A DNA stretch of 64,000 bases from Scleromatobacter humisilvae. GTDB taxonomy: Bacteria; Pseudomonadota; Gammaproteobacteria; Burkholderiales; Burkholderiaceae_C. The stretch is taken from positions 372,001 to 436,000 of the forward strand of contig NZ_JAJLJH010000002.1 of NCBI RefSeq assembly GCF_023231945.1, written 5' to 3'. The position numbers were made by a program, and so were the translations under genes. This document shows, piece by piece, positions 37,066 to 48,100 of this stretch; position 1 is the first letter of the stretch; every line of letters starts with the position of its first letter. The notes beneath the pieces were generated by a model that saw nothing but the letters and a program-made list of their open reading frames with translations, was not told the DNA's origin and made no database searches.

Positions 37066-37591
37066 TCCTCGTTGGTCCTTGATGGCCGAGTACGACGGCG
37101 CCGAGGCGCTGGTCGCCGCGGCGCAGGCCGCGCACGACGCGGGCTATCGCCGCGCCGAAGCCTACGCGCCGTACGCGATCGAGGGACTGGCCGAGGCCGT
37201 CGGATTCCGGCGCAGCCGCATTCCGCTGCTCGTGCTGGCCGGCGGGCTCGTCGGCGGCGCCGGCGGCTATTTCCTGCAGTGGTACGCGGCGGTGGTGTCG
37301 TATCCCGAGGAGATCGGCGCGCGGCCCCTGCACAGCTGGCCGATGTTCATCCCGGTCACCTTCGAGATGACGATCCTGTTCGCCGCGCTCACCGCGTTCT
37401 TCGCGGTGCTGGTCGGCAACGGCCTGCCGCGCCTGGCGCACCCGATCTTCGACGCGCCCGACTTCGACCTCGCCACGCGCAACCGCTTCTTCCTGTGCCT
37501 GCGCACGGACGACCCCGTGTTCGACGAGGCCAGCGCGCGCGCGCTGCTCGACGCCACCGCGCCGCTGCGCGTCGAGGAGGTGGCGCGATGA
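37052..37591 (+). CDS. actD: Alternative complex III subunit D (DUF3341)
   Basis: The 179-residue protein has an N-terminal soluble part (AEYDGAEALVAAAQAAHDAGYRRAEAYAP), two membrane helices at about residues 68-86 and 107-131, and a soluble C-terminus with HPIFDAPDFDLATRNRFFLCL. This matches the DUF3341 ActD subunit. A GGAGG site inside actC lies seven bases upstream of the ATG. It overlaps actE as ATGA. ActD probably stabilises the membrane module; no cofactor site is visible. Confidence 0.93.
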
Positions 37592-38253
37592 CCCGCTGGC
37601 TCCTGCTGGTCGCGGCGGCCTGCGCGCTTGCCGGCTGCGAGCGCACGATGAAGAACATGTACGTGCAGCCGAAGCTGGGGCCCGACGCCGGCAGCCCGCT
37701 GTGGGCGGACGGCAAGGGCTCGCGGCCGCCGCCGCCCGGCAGCGTGGCGATCGCGTCGGGCGATCTCGCCAAGACCAGCAGCGGACGCCACGGCCGCGAC
37801 GAGATCGAGGCGCGCGAGGCCGCCGACGCCGCGAGTGCCCCACCCCGTATCGACCTCGCCCTGCTGCGACGCGGCCAGGCGCGCTACGACGTCGACTGCG
37901 CGCCCTGCCACAGCATCGTCGGCGACGGCGACGGCATGGTCGTGCGGCGCGGCTTCCCGCGTCCGCCGACCTTCCACCAGGCGCGGCTGCGCGACGTGCC
38001 CGATCGCCACCTCTTCGACGTCATCACGCAGGGCTACGGTGTGATGGTGCCCTACGCCGACCGCGTGACGCCGCAGGATCGCTGGGCCATCGTGGCCTAC
38101 ATCCGCGCGCTGCAGCTGAGCCAGGACGCCCACGTCGCCGATCTGCCGGTCGACCTGCAGGCCGGCCTTCGCGCGCTGCCCGCGCCCCCGCGCGCGCCAG
38201 CGTCCCGCGCGAGCGCGCCCGCGCTCGGCGCGTCCGATCCGGAGACGAGCTGA
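37588..38253 (+). CDS. actE: Alternative complex III subunit E, monoheme cytochrome c lipoprotein
   Basis: The 221-residue product has a lipoprotein signal with the lipobox LAGC (Cys17) and one heme site, CAPCHSIVGDGDG, at about residue 109. Met in YGVMVPYADRV is a candidate sixth ligand. The C-terminus is a Pro/Ala-rich tail (about 190-221). ActE transfers electrons within or out of ACIII, plausibly toward the fused cytochrome c of the caa3 subunit II encoded downstream. It overlaps actF by one base (TGATG). Confidence 0.93.
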   Translation: MTRWLLLVAAACALAGCERTMKNMYVQPKLGPDAGSPLWADGKGSRPPPPGSVAIASGDLAKTSSGRHGRDEIEAREAADAASAPPRIDLALLRRGQARYDVDCAPCHSIVGDGDGMVVRRGFPRPPTFHQARLRDVPDRHLFDVITQGYGVMVPYADRVTPQDRWAIVAYIRALQLSQDAHVADLPVDLQAGLRALPAPPRAPASRASAPALGASDPETS

Positions 38254-39359
38254 TGCGCGGGCTGCTGCGTCCTCCCATCGCCGACACCGTCGCGGCGCTC
38301 GCGCTCGCCATCGCGCTGCCCGCGCTGTGGGTCGCGCCGACGCTGTTCTTCGCAAGCTGGCTCGCGGCCTGGTGGTTCTGGCTGGGCGCGATCATGGGCG
38401 GCCTCGCCGCGACGTGGATCCACGCGCTGACGGGTGGCCGCTGGGGCGAGGCGCTGCGCCTGGCGACGCTGCCGCTCGCGCGCGGGCTGCCGTGGCTGCT
38501 GCTGCTGTTCCTGCCGCTGGCCGCGGGCATGGCGCGCGTGTTCCCGTGGGCCGGCCGCGACGTCGCCTGGGCCCACGATCTCGACGCGCCCGCGTTCCAG
38601 CGCGCCTGGTTCGCGCCGCTGGCGTTCTGGATCCGCATGGCGATCTACGGGGCGATCTGGTTCGCGACGTCGCGCCCCGCGACGCTCGCGCGCAAGGGCC
38701 GCGTCGCCATCGCGCTGATGGCGCATCTCGTGGTGGGCACGCTCGCGTCCGTCGACCTCGTGATGACGCTGGTGCCCGGCTGGTACAGCACCGGCAACGG
38801 CCTGGTCAACCTCGCCGGCGGCGCGTCGGGCGGCAGCGCGCTGGCCATCGCCATCGTCGCGCGCCTCGCGCCGGATCGCTTCCCGACACCGCCGCCCCGC
38901 CCCGCGCGGCCGCGCGTGCCGCCGGTCTGGCGCGACCTGGGCAACCTGCTGCTGATGTGGACGATGCTGTGGGCCTACGTGGCCTTCGTCGAGTTCCTGA
39001 TCATCTGGGCCGAGGACCTGCCGCGCGAGATCGCCTGGTTCGTGCCGCGGCTCGATACCGGGTGGGCGTATGTTGGCATCGGCCTCGCGGCATTGCAGTT
39101 CGCGCTGCCGCTCGTTTGCCTGTTGATGCGCGCCATCAAGGACGATCCGCGCCGCCTCGCGCGGCTGGCGACCTGGATCGCCGTCGGGCAGGTCGCGAAC
39201 TGCGCGTGGCTGGTCGTGCCGTCGATCGAGGCGCACGGCTGGTTGGCGTGGTGGCTCGTGCCGTCGCTGGCCGTCGCGATGGGACTGCCGATCGTCGCGC
39301 GCGTGCTGCGCACGTTCGAGCCGGCACCGCTCGTCGTCGAGGAGGCCGCGCATGCGTGA
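38253..39359 (+). CDS. actF: Alternative complex III subunit F, NrfD-like membrane protein
   Basis: The 368-residue polytopic membrane protein has about ten helices, including LFFASWLAAWWFWLGAIMG, GLPWLLLLFLPLAAGM, SVDLVMTLVPGWYSTGNGLV and YVAFVEFLIIWAEDLPREI. It is the second, shorter NrfD-like subunit of ACIII and lacks the quinol-pocket features of ActC; it has been proposed to act in proton movement. The ATG overlaps the stop of actE by one base. It overlaps the next small gene by eight bases. Confidence 0.93.
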   Translation: MRGLLRPPIADTVAALALAIALPALWVAPTLFFASWLAAWWFWLGAIMGGLAATWIHALTGGRWGEALRLATLPLARGLPWLLLLFLPLAAGMARVFPWAGRDVAWAHDLDAPAFQRAWFAPLAFWIRMAIYGAIWFATSRPATLARKGRVAIALMAHLVVGTLASVDLVMTLVPGWYSTGNGLVNLAGGASGGSALAIAIVARLAPDRFPTPPPRPARPRVPPVWRDLGNLLLMWTMLWAYVAFVEFLIIWAEDLPREIAWFVPRLDTGWAYVGIGLAALQFALPLVCLLMRAIKDDPRRLARLATWIAVGQVANCAWLVVPSIEAHGWLAWWLVPSLAVAMGLPIVARVLRTFEPAPLVVEEAAHA

Positions 39360-39690
39360 CGACGGCCTGCCGATCCGTCGCCTGCTGCTCGTCGGCGTCG
39401 CCATCGTCGCGGCGGTGGCCGTCGCGATCGGCGTCGTGCTGGCGATCCTCGCGCATCGCCGCGTGCCCGTCGGCGGCGCCGCCATCGACAGGCCCGCGCA
39501 ACTCGGCACCGAGCTGCCGATGCTGCAGACCGCGCCGCAGCCCGACCTCGCCGCGTACAAGGCCGCCAAGCTGCACGCGCTGCACGATCTGGGCTGGATC
39601 GATGCGGCCAGCGGCGTCGCCCACGTGCCCATCGAGACGGCCATGGCGCTGCGCGTGGCGCAGGCAGCGAGCGCGGGAGCGTCGCGATGA
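39352..39690 (+). CDS. Small single-helix membrane protein in ACIII operon
   Basis: The 112-residue product has one N-terminal membrane helix (about residues 10-34, LLLVGVAIVAAVAVAIGVVLAIL) and a periplasmic part with LHALHDLGWIDAASGVAHVPIETAM. The last segment resembles a motif found in small proteins, and in domains near SCO genes, of ACIII-cox loci in other proteobacteria. It contains no heme or metal motif. It overlaps both neighbours (eight bases with actF, four with sco), so it is firmly part of the operon. An assembly or linker role between ACIII and the oxidase is only inference. Confidence 0.8.
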   Translation: MRDDGLPIRRLLLVGVAIVAAVAVAIGVVLAILAHRRVPVGGAAIDRPAQLGTELPMLQTAPQPDLAAYKAAKLHALHDLGWIDAASGVAHVPIETAMALRVAQAASAGASR

Positions 39691-40505
39691 AGGCATGCGT
39701 CGTCCTCGCGCTCGTGCTCGCGCACGCCGGCGCGTTCGCCCAGGCGCTCGCCCCCGCACGCGACGGGCCGCTCGCGCCCACGCCCGCCGCGCCGGCCGTC
39801 GGCTTCACGCAGCACCTCGACGCGCAGCTTCCGCTGGCCGTGCCGTTCACGGACAGCGCCGGCCATGCCGTGAGCCTCGCCGACGAATTCCCGCCCGACG
39901 CCGGCGCGACGCTGCTGATGCTCGGCTATCACCGCTGCCCGCAACTGTGCGGACTCGCGACGCAGGGCGTGCTCGAGGCCTTGCGCCAGAGCGGCTTGCC
40001 GGCCGCGGCGGCGCGCGTGCTGTTCGTCAGCATCGACCCCGCCGAATCCGCCGCCGACGCCGCGGACAAGCGCCGCGCCGATATCGGCTACGCACGCCTG
40101 CTGGCCGGGGCGCCGCCCGTCGAGCCCGCCGCCATCGAGCGCCTCGTCGGCCCGCCCGCCAGCATCGCCGCGCTGGCCGGACGCGTCGGCTTCGTCTCGC
40201 AGCCGGGCGACGCGGCAGCGCGCTTCGCGCATCCCGCCGGCGTCGTCGTCGTCACGCCCGACGGCCGCGTCTCGCGCTACCTGATGGGCGTGCGCTTCGA
40301 CCCCGCGGAACTGCGCGCCGCCATCGAGGAGGCGCGTGCCGGCCAGGTCGGGAGCCTCAGCGACCGCCTCGCGCTGCTGTGCGCGCACCTCGACCCGCGT
40401 ACCGGCGCGCACAGCGAGGCGGTGCTGGTGGGCATGCGCGTCACCGGGCTCGCGACGCTGGTGCTGCTGGCCGCGTTCGTAGGGCGTCGCAGGAGAACGC
40501 GCTGA
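39687..40505 (+). CDS. SCO1/SenC copper chaperone
   Basis: The 272-residue product has a signal peptide (to about residue 19), a thioredoxin-like SCO domain and a C-terminal membrane helix ([15 protein letters not shown]). The copper site is [10 protein letters not shown], with the CxxxC pair, and the distal His in [19 protein letters not shown] proteins load the CuA centre of cytochrome oxidase subunit II, which is encoded directly downstream with a one-base overlap. The C-terminal anchor is unusual in position since many SCO proteins are N-terminally anchored. Confidence 0.92.
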   Translation: MKACVVLALVLAHAGAFAQALAPARDGPLAPTPAAPAVGFTQHLDAQLPLAVPFTDSAGHAVSLADEFPPDAGATLLMLGYHRCPQLCGLATQGVLEALRQSGLPAAAARVLFVSIDPAESAADAADKRRADIGYARLLAGAPPVEPAAIERLVGPPASIAALAGRVGFVSQPGDAAARFAHPAGVVVVTPDGRVSRYLMGVRFDPAELRAAIEEARAGQVGSLSDRLALLCAHLDPRTGAHSEAVLVGMRVTGLATLVLLAAFVGRRRRTR

Positions 40506-41467
40506 TGGCCGCCGACACCGACGCCGCACTGTCTTCCGGCTTCCACCTGATGGACGCCGCCGCCTCGACGCAGGCCGGCCGCACCGACGCGATCTTCCTG
40601 GCGATGGTGCTGCTGTGCGGGACGGTCGCGCTCGTGCTGCTGGTGCTGGTCGTCCTCTTCTCGATCCGCTATCGGCGCGGCAGCCACATCGACCGCACGC
40701 CGCCGCGCGAGCTGCGCGGCATCGAGATCGCCTGGACGATCGCGCCGCTGCTCGTGTTCTTCGGCATCTTCGGCTGGGCCGCGCGCGACTTCGTCACGCT
40801 GGCCGATCCCCCCGCCGACGCGCTGCCCGTCACGGTCGTCGCCAAGCAGTGGATGTGGAAGCTGCAGCACCGCAACGGCCGGCGCGAGATCAACGAGCTG
40901 CACGTCCCCCTGGGCGAGCCGGTGGTGGTGACGATGACGTCCGAGGACGTGATCCACAGCTTCTTCATCCCGGCCTTCCGCATCAAGCAGGACGTGCTGC
41001 CGGGCCGCTACACGCGCCTTTGGTTCACGGCCACGCAACTGGGCAACTTCCCGCTGTTCTGTTCAGAGTACTGCGGCAGCGAACATTCGCAGATGATCGG
41101 CCGCGTCGTCGTGATGACGCCCGCCGACTACGGCCGCTGGCTCGCGGGCGGGCCGGCGCAGCCCAGCATGGGGCAGTACGGCTTCGCGCTGTTCCGCCAA
41201 CTGGGCTGCTCGGGCTGCCACGACGCGCGCTCGACGATCCACGCGCCGCTGCTGGACGGCATCGCCGGCCGCACGACTCACCTGCAGGACGGCCGCACGG
41301 TGGTCGCCGACGCCAACTACCTGCGCGATTCGATCCTGGTGCCGAACAAGGACGTCGTCGCCGGCTTCGAACCGGTGATGCCGTCGTATGCGGGACAGGT
41401 CAGCGAGGAGGACCTGGGCGCGCTGATCGACTACCTGCAATCCACGAGCAAGCGGGATTCGCCATGA
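40505..41467 (+). CDS. coxB: caa3-type cytochrome c oxidase subunit II with fused cytochrome c
   Basis: The 320-residue protein has two N-terminal membrane helices, WIAPLL-type second helix ([18 protein letters not shown]), the aromatic patch KQWMWKL, and the CuA site [12 protein letters not shown] with the upstream His in [13 protein letters not shown] cytochrome c domain is fused at the C-terminus (about 225-315) with heme site CSGCHDAR and a Met ligand in PVMPSYAGQ. The fusion defines the caa3 class and would accept electrons directly from ACIII cytochromes. It overlaps SCO by one base and coxA by four. Confidence 0.96.
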   Translation: MAADTDAALSSGFHLMDAAASTQAGRTDAIFLAMVLLCGTVALVLLVLVVLFSIRYRRGSHIDRTPPRELRGIEIAWTIAPLLVFFGIFGWAARDFVTLADPPADALPVTVVAKQWMWKLQHRNGRREINELHVPLGEPVVVTMTSEDVIHSFFIPAFRIKQDVLPGRYTRLWFTATQLGNFPLFCSEYCGSEHSQMIGRVVVMTPADYGRWLAGGPAQPSMGQYGFALFRQLGCSGCHDARSTIHAPLLDGIAGRTTHLQDGRTVVADANYLRDSILVPNKDVVAGFEPVMPSYAGQVSEEDLGALIDYLQSTSKRDSP

Positions 41468-43062
41468 CGACCAGCTATCTCGACGACGGCCTGACGATCC
41501 GCTCGTGGCTCACGACGACGGATCACAAGCGCATCGCGATCCTCTACGCGATCGCGATCACCGCGTTCTTCTTCGTCGGCGGCGCCGCGGCCACGGTCAT
41601 CCGGCTCGAGCTCGCGACGCCGCAGGGCGACCTGGTCTCGCACGATGCCTACGACAAGCTGTTCACCGCGCACGGCGTGATCATGGTGTGGCTGTTCCTG
41701 ATCCCGTCGATCCCGTCGGTGCTGGGCAACTTCCTGCTGCCGCTGATGATCGGCGCGAAGGACCTCGCGTTTCCGCGGCTGAACCTGGCCTCGTGGTACC
41801 TCTACGTCGCCGGCGGGCTCGTCACGCTGGAGGCGCTGTTCCTCGGCGGCGTCGACACCGGCTGGACGTTCTACACGCCCTACTCGACGATGTTCTCCAA
41901 CACCTACGTCGTGCTGACGCTGGTGGGCGTGTTCATCACCGGCTTCTCGTCCATCCTCACCGGCCTGAACTTCATCGTCACGATCCACACGCTGCGCGCG
42001 AAGGCGATGGGCTGGTTCAGGCTGCCGCTGTTCGCATGGGGCATGTACGCGACCAGCCTGATCCTGGTTCTCGCGACGCCGGTGCTGGCGATCACGGTGC
42101 TGCTGGTGATCGCCGAGCGGCTGTTCCAGGTCGGCATCTTCGACCCGGCGTTCGGCGGCGACCCGCTGCTGTTCCAGCACCTGTTCTGGTTCTACTCGCA
42201 CCCGGCGGTCTACGTGATGATCCTGCCGGCAATGGGCGTGGTCAGCGAGATCATCCCGTGCTTCGCGCGCCGGCCCATCTTCGGCTACCGCTCGATGGCC
42301 TACGCGATCATGACGATCGCCAGCGTCGGCTTTCTCGTCTGGGGCCACCACATGTTCGTCAGCGGCCAGTCGCTGACGGCCAGCATGGTGTTCTCGCTGC
42401 TGAGCTTCATCGTCGCGATCCCGTCGGCCATCAAGGTGTTCAACTGGACAGCCACGCTGTACAAGGGCTCGATCCGCTTCGACGCCCCGATGCTCTACGC
42501 GCTCGGCTTCGTCGGCCTGTTCACGATCGGCGGGCTCACCGGGCTGTTCCTCGCGTCGCTGGCGTTGGACGTGCACCTGACCGACACCTACTTCGTCGTC
42601 GCGCACTTCCACTACATCATGGTGGGCGGCGCGGTGATGGCCTATTTCGCCGGGCTGCATTTCTGGTGGCCCAAGGTGACCGGCCGCCTGTATCCCGAGG
42701 TGTGGTCGCGCATCGCCGCGGTGGTCGTGTTCGTCGGCTTCAACCTGACGTTCTTCCCGCAGTTCCTGCTGGGCGTCGAGGGCATGCCGCGGCGCTACCA
42801 CGCATACCCCCCGCAGTTCCAGGTGCTCAACCTGTTCTCGTCGGCCGGCGCAGGCGTGCTGGCGATCGGCTACCTGATGCCGCTGGTCTATCTCGCCTGG
42901 TCGCTGCGCCACGGCGCGCGCGCCGGCGACAACCCGTGGGCCGCCAAGGGCCTGGAATGGCAGACGCGTTCACCGCCGCCGACGGAGAACTTCGACGTGC
43001 CGCCGACGGTGCCCGAGATCGTCTACGACTACGTCGCCGCGGAGCCCGAGGTCGCGCCATGA
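41464..43062 (+). CDS. coxA: caa3-type cytochrome c oxidase subunit I, A2 type
   Basis: The 532-residue protein has twelve hydrophobic helices and all heme-copper ligands: His in FTAHGVIMV (heme a), His246 with cross-linked Tyr250 in [13 protein letters not shown], His295-His296 in WGHHMF, and HFHYIMVGG for hemes a3 and a. The Glu found in GHPEVY of A1 oxidases is absent. In its place is Tyr244-Ser245 before His246 (the YSHPxV form), the mark of A2-type oxidases. The K-channel segment [10 protein letters not shown] is kept. The enzyme reduces oxygen and pumps protons. It overlaps coxB and coxC by four bases each. Confidence 0.96.
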   Translation: MTTSYLDDGLTIRSWLTTTDHKRIAILYAIAITAFFFVGGAAATVIRLELATPQGDLVSHDAYDKLFTAHGVIMVWLFLIPSIPSVLGNFLLPLMIGAKDLAFPRLNLASWYLYVAGGLVTLEALFLGGVDTGWTFYTPYSTMFSNTYVVLTLVGVFITGFSSILTGLNFIVTIHTLRAKAMGWFRLPLFAWGMYATSLILVLATPVLAITVLLVIAERLFQVGIFDPAFGGDPLLFQHLFWFYSHPAVYVMILPAMGVVSEIIPCFARRPIFGYRSMAYAIMTIASVGFLVWGHHMFVSGQSLTASMVFSLLSFIVAIPSAIKVFNWTATLYKGSIRFDAPMLYALGFVGLFTIGGLTGLFLASLALDVHLTDTYFVVAHFHYIMVGGAVMAYFAGLHFWWPKVTGRLYPEVWSRIAAVVVFVGFNLTFFPQFLLGVEGMPRRYHAYPPQFQVLNLFSSAGAGVLAIGYLMPLVYLAWSLRHGARAGDNPWAAKGLEWQTRSPPPTENFDVPPTVPEIVYDYVAAEPEVAP

Positions 43063-43679
43063 CGACGGCGACGCTGCTCGAGCCCAAGGACGAGCCCGAC
43101 ATCGGCAAGCTCGGCATGTGGGTGTTCCTCGCCAGCGAGGTGCTGTTCTTCGGCGGCCTGTTCCTCGCGTACCTCTATGGCCGCACGCACTGGCCGCAGG
43201 GCTGGGCCGCGGGCTCGCGCCATGCCGACGTGGTGCTGGGGACCGTCAACACCGCGTTGCTGTTGACCAGCAGCGCCGTGGTCGCGCTCGCGGTGGCGTG
43301 CGAGGAAGACGCGAAGCAACGCCGCTGGACCGCGCGCCTTCTCGCACTGACGGCCGTCCTCGGCGCGACCTTCCTCGCCGTCAAGGGCTTCGAGTGGCAC
43401 GCCGAATGGGACGAGCACCTGTTCCCCGGCCCGTCCTTCGCGCTGGCCGTGCCGGGAGCGCAGGAGTTCTTCGCGCTGTACTTCGTGATGACCGGGCTGC
43501 ACGCGGTGCACATGATCGTCGGCGTCGCCGTGCTGGCCGTCCTCGCGCGCGGGCGCTCGCGCGACCGCGCCTGGGCCCGCGCGCGGCATCTCGAGGCCGC
43601 GGCGCTGTACTGGCACTTCGTCGACGTCGTCTGGATCTTCCTGTACCCGCTGCTGTATCTGGTGCAACGCCATGGCTGA
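43059..43679 (+). CDS. coxC: Cytochrome c oxidase subunit III
   Basis: The 206-residue protein has five membrane helices and subunit III landmarks: [51 protein letters not shown] and [20 protein letters not shown]. The short length is normal for five-helix bacterial subunits. It supports proton uptake stability of subunit I. The ATG overlaps the coxA stop (ATGA); its own end overlaps the subunit IV gene by eight bases. Confidence 0.95.
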   Translation: MTTATLLEPKDEPDIGKLGMWVFLASEVLFFGGLFLAYLYGRTHWPQGWAAGSRHADVVLGTVNTALLLTSSAVVALAVACEEDAKQRRWTARLLALTAVLGATFLAVKGFEWHAEWDEHLFPGPSFALAVPGAQEFFALYFVMTGLHAVHMIVGVAVLAVLARGRSRDRAWARARHLEAAALYWHFVDVVWIFLYPLLYLVQRHG

Positions 43680-44052
43680 AGACCGGCGCTTCGCCCGCAC
43701 CGCGCGCACGCTGGGCCTTGCGTGGATCGCGCTGCTGGCGCTGATGCTCGCGAGCCTGGGCAGCGCGTACCTGAAGCTGGGGCCGTGGAACATGGTCGGC
43801 GGCCTCGTGATCGCCGCGATCAAGGCGGCCATCGTCGCGTGGCTGTTCATGCGGCTGCGCGAGGCGGGGCCGCTGATCCGGCTGGTGGCCGTCGTCGGGC
43901 TGGGCGTCTGGGGCATCCTGATCGCGCTGAGCGGCGTCGACTACGAGACGCGCGCGCTGACGCCCGCGGCCGTGCAGCGGCCGCAGCAGCTGCTGCCGCC
44001 GCAGCCCGCGTCGCAGCCGCTGCCCACTATCATCGGCGCTCCGCCATCATGA
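43672..44052 (+). CDS. coxD: Cytochrome c oxidase subunit IV (CoxF/Cyo D-type small subunit)
   Basis: The 126-residue protein has three membrane helices: LGLAWIALLALMLASLGSAYL, then NMVGGLVIAAIKAAIVAWLFM with the conserved Ala-Ile-Lys-Ala pattern, then LVAVVGLGVWGILIALSGVDY. This is the prokaryotic subunit IV family (COX4_pro). The C-terminal 30 residues are a Pro/Gln-rich tail. It is the last gene of the ACIII-oxidase operon, followed after ten bases by the chaA gene. Confidence 0.85.
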   Translation: MAEDRRFARTARTLGLAWIALLALMLASLGSAYLKLGPWNMVGGLVIAAIKAAIVAWLFMRLREAGPLIRLVAVVGLGVWGILIALSGVDYETRALTPAAVQRPQQLLPPQPASQPLPTIIGAPPS

Positions 44053-44062
44053 AGCCGGCCTG

Positions 44063-45175
44063 ATGCTCACCTTCCTGCGCCACGAGTGGTCCCTGCTGGT
44101 CGCCGCGCTCGCGCTGATCGTCTCGCTGCCGCTGGAACACGCGATCGTCGCGGCCGGCCAGGCGCCGTCGCTCGCGGCCTCCGTGCTGCTGATCGCGGCG
44201 ATCCTGGTCGCGTCGGTGCGGGTCGCCCACCACGCCGAGACGCTCGCCGAGCGCCTGGGCGAGCCCTACGGCACGATGGTCCTCACGCTCAGCGCCGTGC
44301 TGGTCGAGGTGGTGATCCTCGCGATCCTCATGAGCCAGTCGCCCTCGCCCACGCTCGCGCGCGACACGATCTATTCGGCGGTGCAGCTGGACATCAACGC
44401 GCTGCTGGGCCTGTCGGCGCTGCTGGGCGGCCTGCGCCACGGCGAGCAGCCGTACAACATCGACTCCGGCAACACCTACGTCGTGATGATCCTGACAGGG
44501 CTGGGCGTGTCCATGGTGCTGCCGGCCTTCGTGCCGGCCGCGCACTGGCAGAGCTACTCGGTGTTCACGATCGTCGTGATGGTGGTGCTGTACGGCCTGT
44601 TCCTGCGCCTGCAGACCGGCCGCCACAGCTATTTCTTCAGCTACACGTACGCGCAGAAGCCGCAGGGCGCGGAGCGGCTGGCCGAGCACGAGGCGCAGCA
44701 CGACGACCAGCATCCGACCGGCAGCCTCGCGCTGCCGCTGCTGGGCATCGCGGTGGGCATCGCGCTGATCGGCATGCTGTCCGAGGTGATGGCCGCGACG
44801 CTGGAGGTCGGACTCGCCGGCACCGGCGCGCCGCCCATCGTCGCGCCGCTGGTCGTCGCGACGATCTCCGCGAGCCCCGAGATCCTCACCGCCCTGCGCG
44901 CGGCACTGGCCAACCGCATGCAGCCGGTGGTCAACATCGCGCTCGGCGCCTCGCTCGCCACCGTCGTCCTGACGGTGCCGGTGATCGAGGCGCTGGCGCT
45001 GTTCACGCACCATCCGATCGCGATGGCGCTGAGCGTGCCGCAGATGGTGATGACGCTGCTGACGCTGCTCGTGGCCACCATCAACATCCACGACGGCGAG
45101 ACCAACGCCATCGAGGGCCTGACGCACTTCGTGCTGTTCGCGGCCTTCCTGATGCTGTCGGCGATGGGGCTCTAG
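44063..45175 (+). CDS. chaA: ChaA-type Ca2+(Na+)/H+ antiporter
   Basis: The 370-residue membrane protein is a CaCA-superfamily exchanger. Its two inverted halves carry the alpha repeats GEPYGTMVLTLSAVLVEVVIL and APLVVATISASPEILTALRAAL, with Glu residues that bind cations. An acidic and His-rich loop (EHEAQHDDQH) lies between the halves. ChaA exports sodium, calcium or potassium in exchange for protons at alkaline pH. It lies ten bases after the oxidase operon and may be co-transcribed with it. Its TAG stop shares CTAG with the stop of the convergent kinase gene. Confidence 0.92.
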   Translation: MLTFLRHEWSLLVAALALIVSLPLEHAIVAAGQAPSLAASVLLIAAILVASVRVAHHAETLAERLGEPYGTMVLTLSAVLVEVVILAILMSQSPSPTLARDTIYSAVQLDINALLGLSALLGGLRHGEQPYNIDSGNTYVVMILTGLGVSMVLPAFVPAAHWQSYSVFTIVVMVVLYGLFLRLQTGRHSYFFSYTYAQKPQGAERLAEHEAQHDDQHPTGSLALPLLGIAVGIALIGMLSEVMAATLEVGLAGTGAPPIVAPLVVATISASPEILTALRAALANRMQPVVNIALGASLATVVLTVPVIEALALFTHHPIAMALSVPQMVMTLLTLLVATINIHDGETNAIEGLTHFVLFAAFLMLSAMGL

Positions 45176-48100
45176 CGTCGCTCGCCGTTGAGGGCGTTCG
45201 CGACCGCGGACTCGAGATCCTCCGGCGAGAACGGCTTGACCAGCACCGCGGCGGCCTCGATCCCTGCCCGCGCCGGCGCGCCGGGGTCGCCCGTCGCGAA
45301 GATGACCGCCAGCCGCGGCTGGCGCGCGATCGCGTCGCGCGCGAGATCGATGCCCGACACCCTGGGCAGGCCGATGTCCGTCACCAGCACGTCCACCGGC
45401 CTGGCCTCGAGCGCTGCCAGCGCCGACGCCGCGTCGTGGGCCTGCAGCACGACATGTCCGCTGACGCCCAGCAGCTCGGCGAGCGTCTCGCGGATGAACT
45501 CGTCGTCCTCGACGAGCAGCACCGTGCCGACGCGTGCGACTGGCAGCGGCATCGGCGCGGGCGCGCTCGTCTCCACCAGCACGCGCTGCTGCGCCTGGTT
45601 CGCCAGCACGTGGCGGATCTTGCGCGCCAGCGCCTCGCGCGTGTAGGGCTTGGACAGCAGCTCGACGCCGCGGTCGAGCCGGCCACCGTGCACGATCGCG
45701 TTCTCGGTGTAGCCCGACGTGAACAGCACCGCCAGCCCGGGCAGCCGCTCCTTGGCCTTGCGCGCCAGCTCGGGGCTGCGCAGCGGGCCGGGCATCACGA
45801 CGTCGGTGAACAGCACGTCGATGGGCATGCCGCTCTCGATGATGCTCAGCGCGCCCATCGCCTCGCGCGCCTTCAGCACGCGGTAGCCGAGATCAGTGAG
45901 CAGGCCCACCGCGGTCTCGCGCACCTCGTCGTCGTCCTCCACGACGAGGACGGTCTCGCTGCCGCCGCGCACCGGCGCGGCCGTCTCGTCGGCCAGCGCG
46001 TCCTCGGACTGGTGCACGCGCGGCAGGTAGATCCTGATCGTCGTGCCCTGGCCCAGCTCGCTGTAGATCTTCACGTGGCCGCCCGACTGCTTGACGAAGC
46101 CGTAGACCATCGACAGGCCGAGCCCGGTGCCCTTGCCCTCCGGCTTGGTGCTGAAGAACGGCTCGAACACGCGCTCGAGAAGCTCGGGCGCGATACCCGA
46201 TCCCGTATCGGTGACGCCGACCATCACGTACTGGCCCGGCTGCAGGTCCTCATGCAGGCGGCAGTACTCGTCGTCCAGCATCGCGTTGCCGGCCTCTATC
46301 GTCAGCTTGCCGCCATCGGGCATCGCGTCGCGCGCATTGATGCCGAGGTTGAGGATTGCGTTCTCGATCTGGCCCGGGTCGACCAGCGCGTTCCACAGGC
46401 CGCCCGAGATCACCGTCTCGAGCTCGATCTCCTCGCCGAGCGCGCGCCTGAGCATGTCGTCCATGCCCTTGATGAAGCGGCCGATGTTGAGCACCTTGGG
46501 CTCGAGCGGCTGGCGGCGGCCGAAGGCCAGCAGCTGCGACGCCAGCTTGGCGCCGCGCGTGACGCCGCCGATGGCGCTCTGCACCCGCTTCTCGGCGCGC
46601 TCGTTGCCGGCCACCTCGCGCCGCAGCAGCTGCAGGTTGCCGCTGATCACCTGCAGCAGGTTGTTGAAGTCGTGCGCGACGCCGCCGGTGAGCTGGCCCA
46701 GGGACTCCATGCGCTGCGCCTGCCGCAGCGCGGCCTGCGCCGCCTCGCGCTCGCCCGACTCGTGCTGGAGCTTCCGGAGCGCGTCGGCCAGCTCGGTCGT
46801 GCGCAACGTCACGCGCTGCTCCAGCGTCTCGTTGAGCGCCTGCAGCGCCGACTCCGCACGGTGCTGGTGCGTGACGTCGAAGCCGTTGACGAACAGGCCC
46901 TCGACCGCGCCGTCGGCGTTGACGATCGGCTGGTAGACCAGGTTGATGAAGCGCTCTTCCAGCGCCGCCGCGCGCGCGCGCTGCAGCTGCACCTTCATGT
47001 TCGTTCCGACGAAGGGCGTCGCGCTGTCGAAGCAGTTGTCCAGCAGCTCGAAGAAGCCCTGGCCCTCGACCTCGGGCAGGGCCTCGCGCACCGCCAGTCC
47101 GACAACCTCGCGATGGCCGATCAGCTGCAGGTAGGCGTTGTTGGCGAACTCGAAGCGATGCTCGCGGCCCGCCAGCAGTGCCATGAAGCTGGGCGACTGC
47201 TCGAACAGCCGCTGCATGCGGTCGCGCTCCTGCGTGCGCAACGCCACCTCGCTGGTGAGCTGGAGGTTGGCCTGCGCCAGCGCGTCGGCCGCGGCCTCGC
47301 GCAGCGCAACGGCCTCCGCCAGAGTCTGGGCGCGGCGGCGTTCGGCATCGTAGACGCGCGCGCCCGCCAGGCTCGACGAGAGCTGGCCGGCCAGCAGGCC
47401 CAGGTACGACAGGTAGTCGGCGTCGCCGGGCCGATACGGATTCAGGCCCACCAGCAGCGCCCCCACGGGATGCTCCGAGCCCTGGCCGACGATGGGCACG
47501 ATGGCCGCGCGCGCCGGCGGGATCGCCCAGGCGCCCATCGGGTAGCCGAGCTGGGGCACGAGGTCGACCTCGATCGCCTGCGCGTCGCGCCAGATCGTGC
47601 CGACGTCCCACAGCGCGTCGCGCGTGGCCACGGCGCGGCGCGCGAGCTCGCTGCCCTCGGGGACGTTGGTCATGCCCGCCACGTGCGCGGCGCCGTCGGC
47701 GTCGAACAGGTAGGTGACGGTGAACGGCAGGTCGCGGCCGTTGCTGCCCAGCGCGCGCGCTGCCGCGCGCAGCACTTCGGGCTCGCCCTCGGCGCCGGTC
47801 AGGTTGGTGGCGAGCGCGCCCAGCGAGGCCAGCCGGCGTTCGCTGATGACGCGCTCGGTCTCCTCGGTCACCGCGCAGAAGATGCCCTCGACGCGCCCGG
47901 AGTCGCCGCGCAGCGGGCTGTACGAGAACGTGTGGTAAGTCTCCTCCGGAAAGCCGCGCCGGTTGATCAGCAGCAGCAGCGCGCGGTCCCACGTCGACGC
48001 GCCGTCGTGATAGACGCTGTGCAGCCGATCCTTGATGTCGTCCCAGATCTCCGGGTAGATCAGCCGGATCGGCTGGCCCAGCGACTGCGGATGCTTGCTC

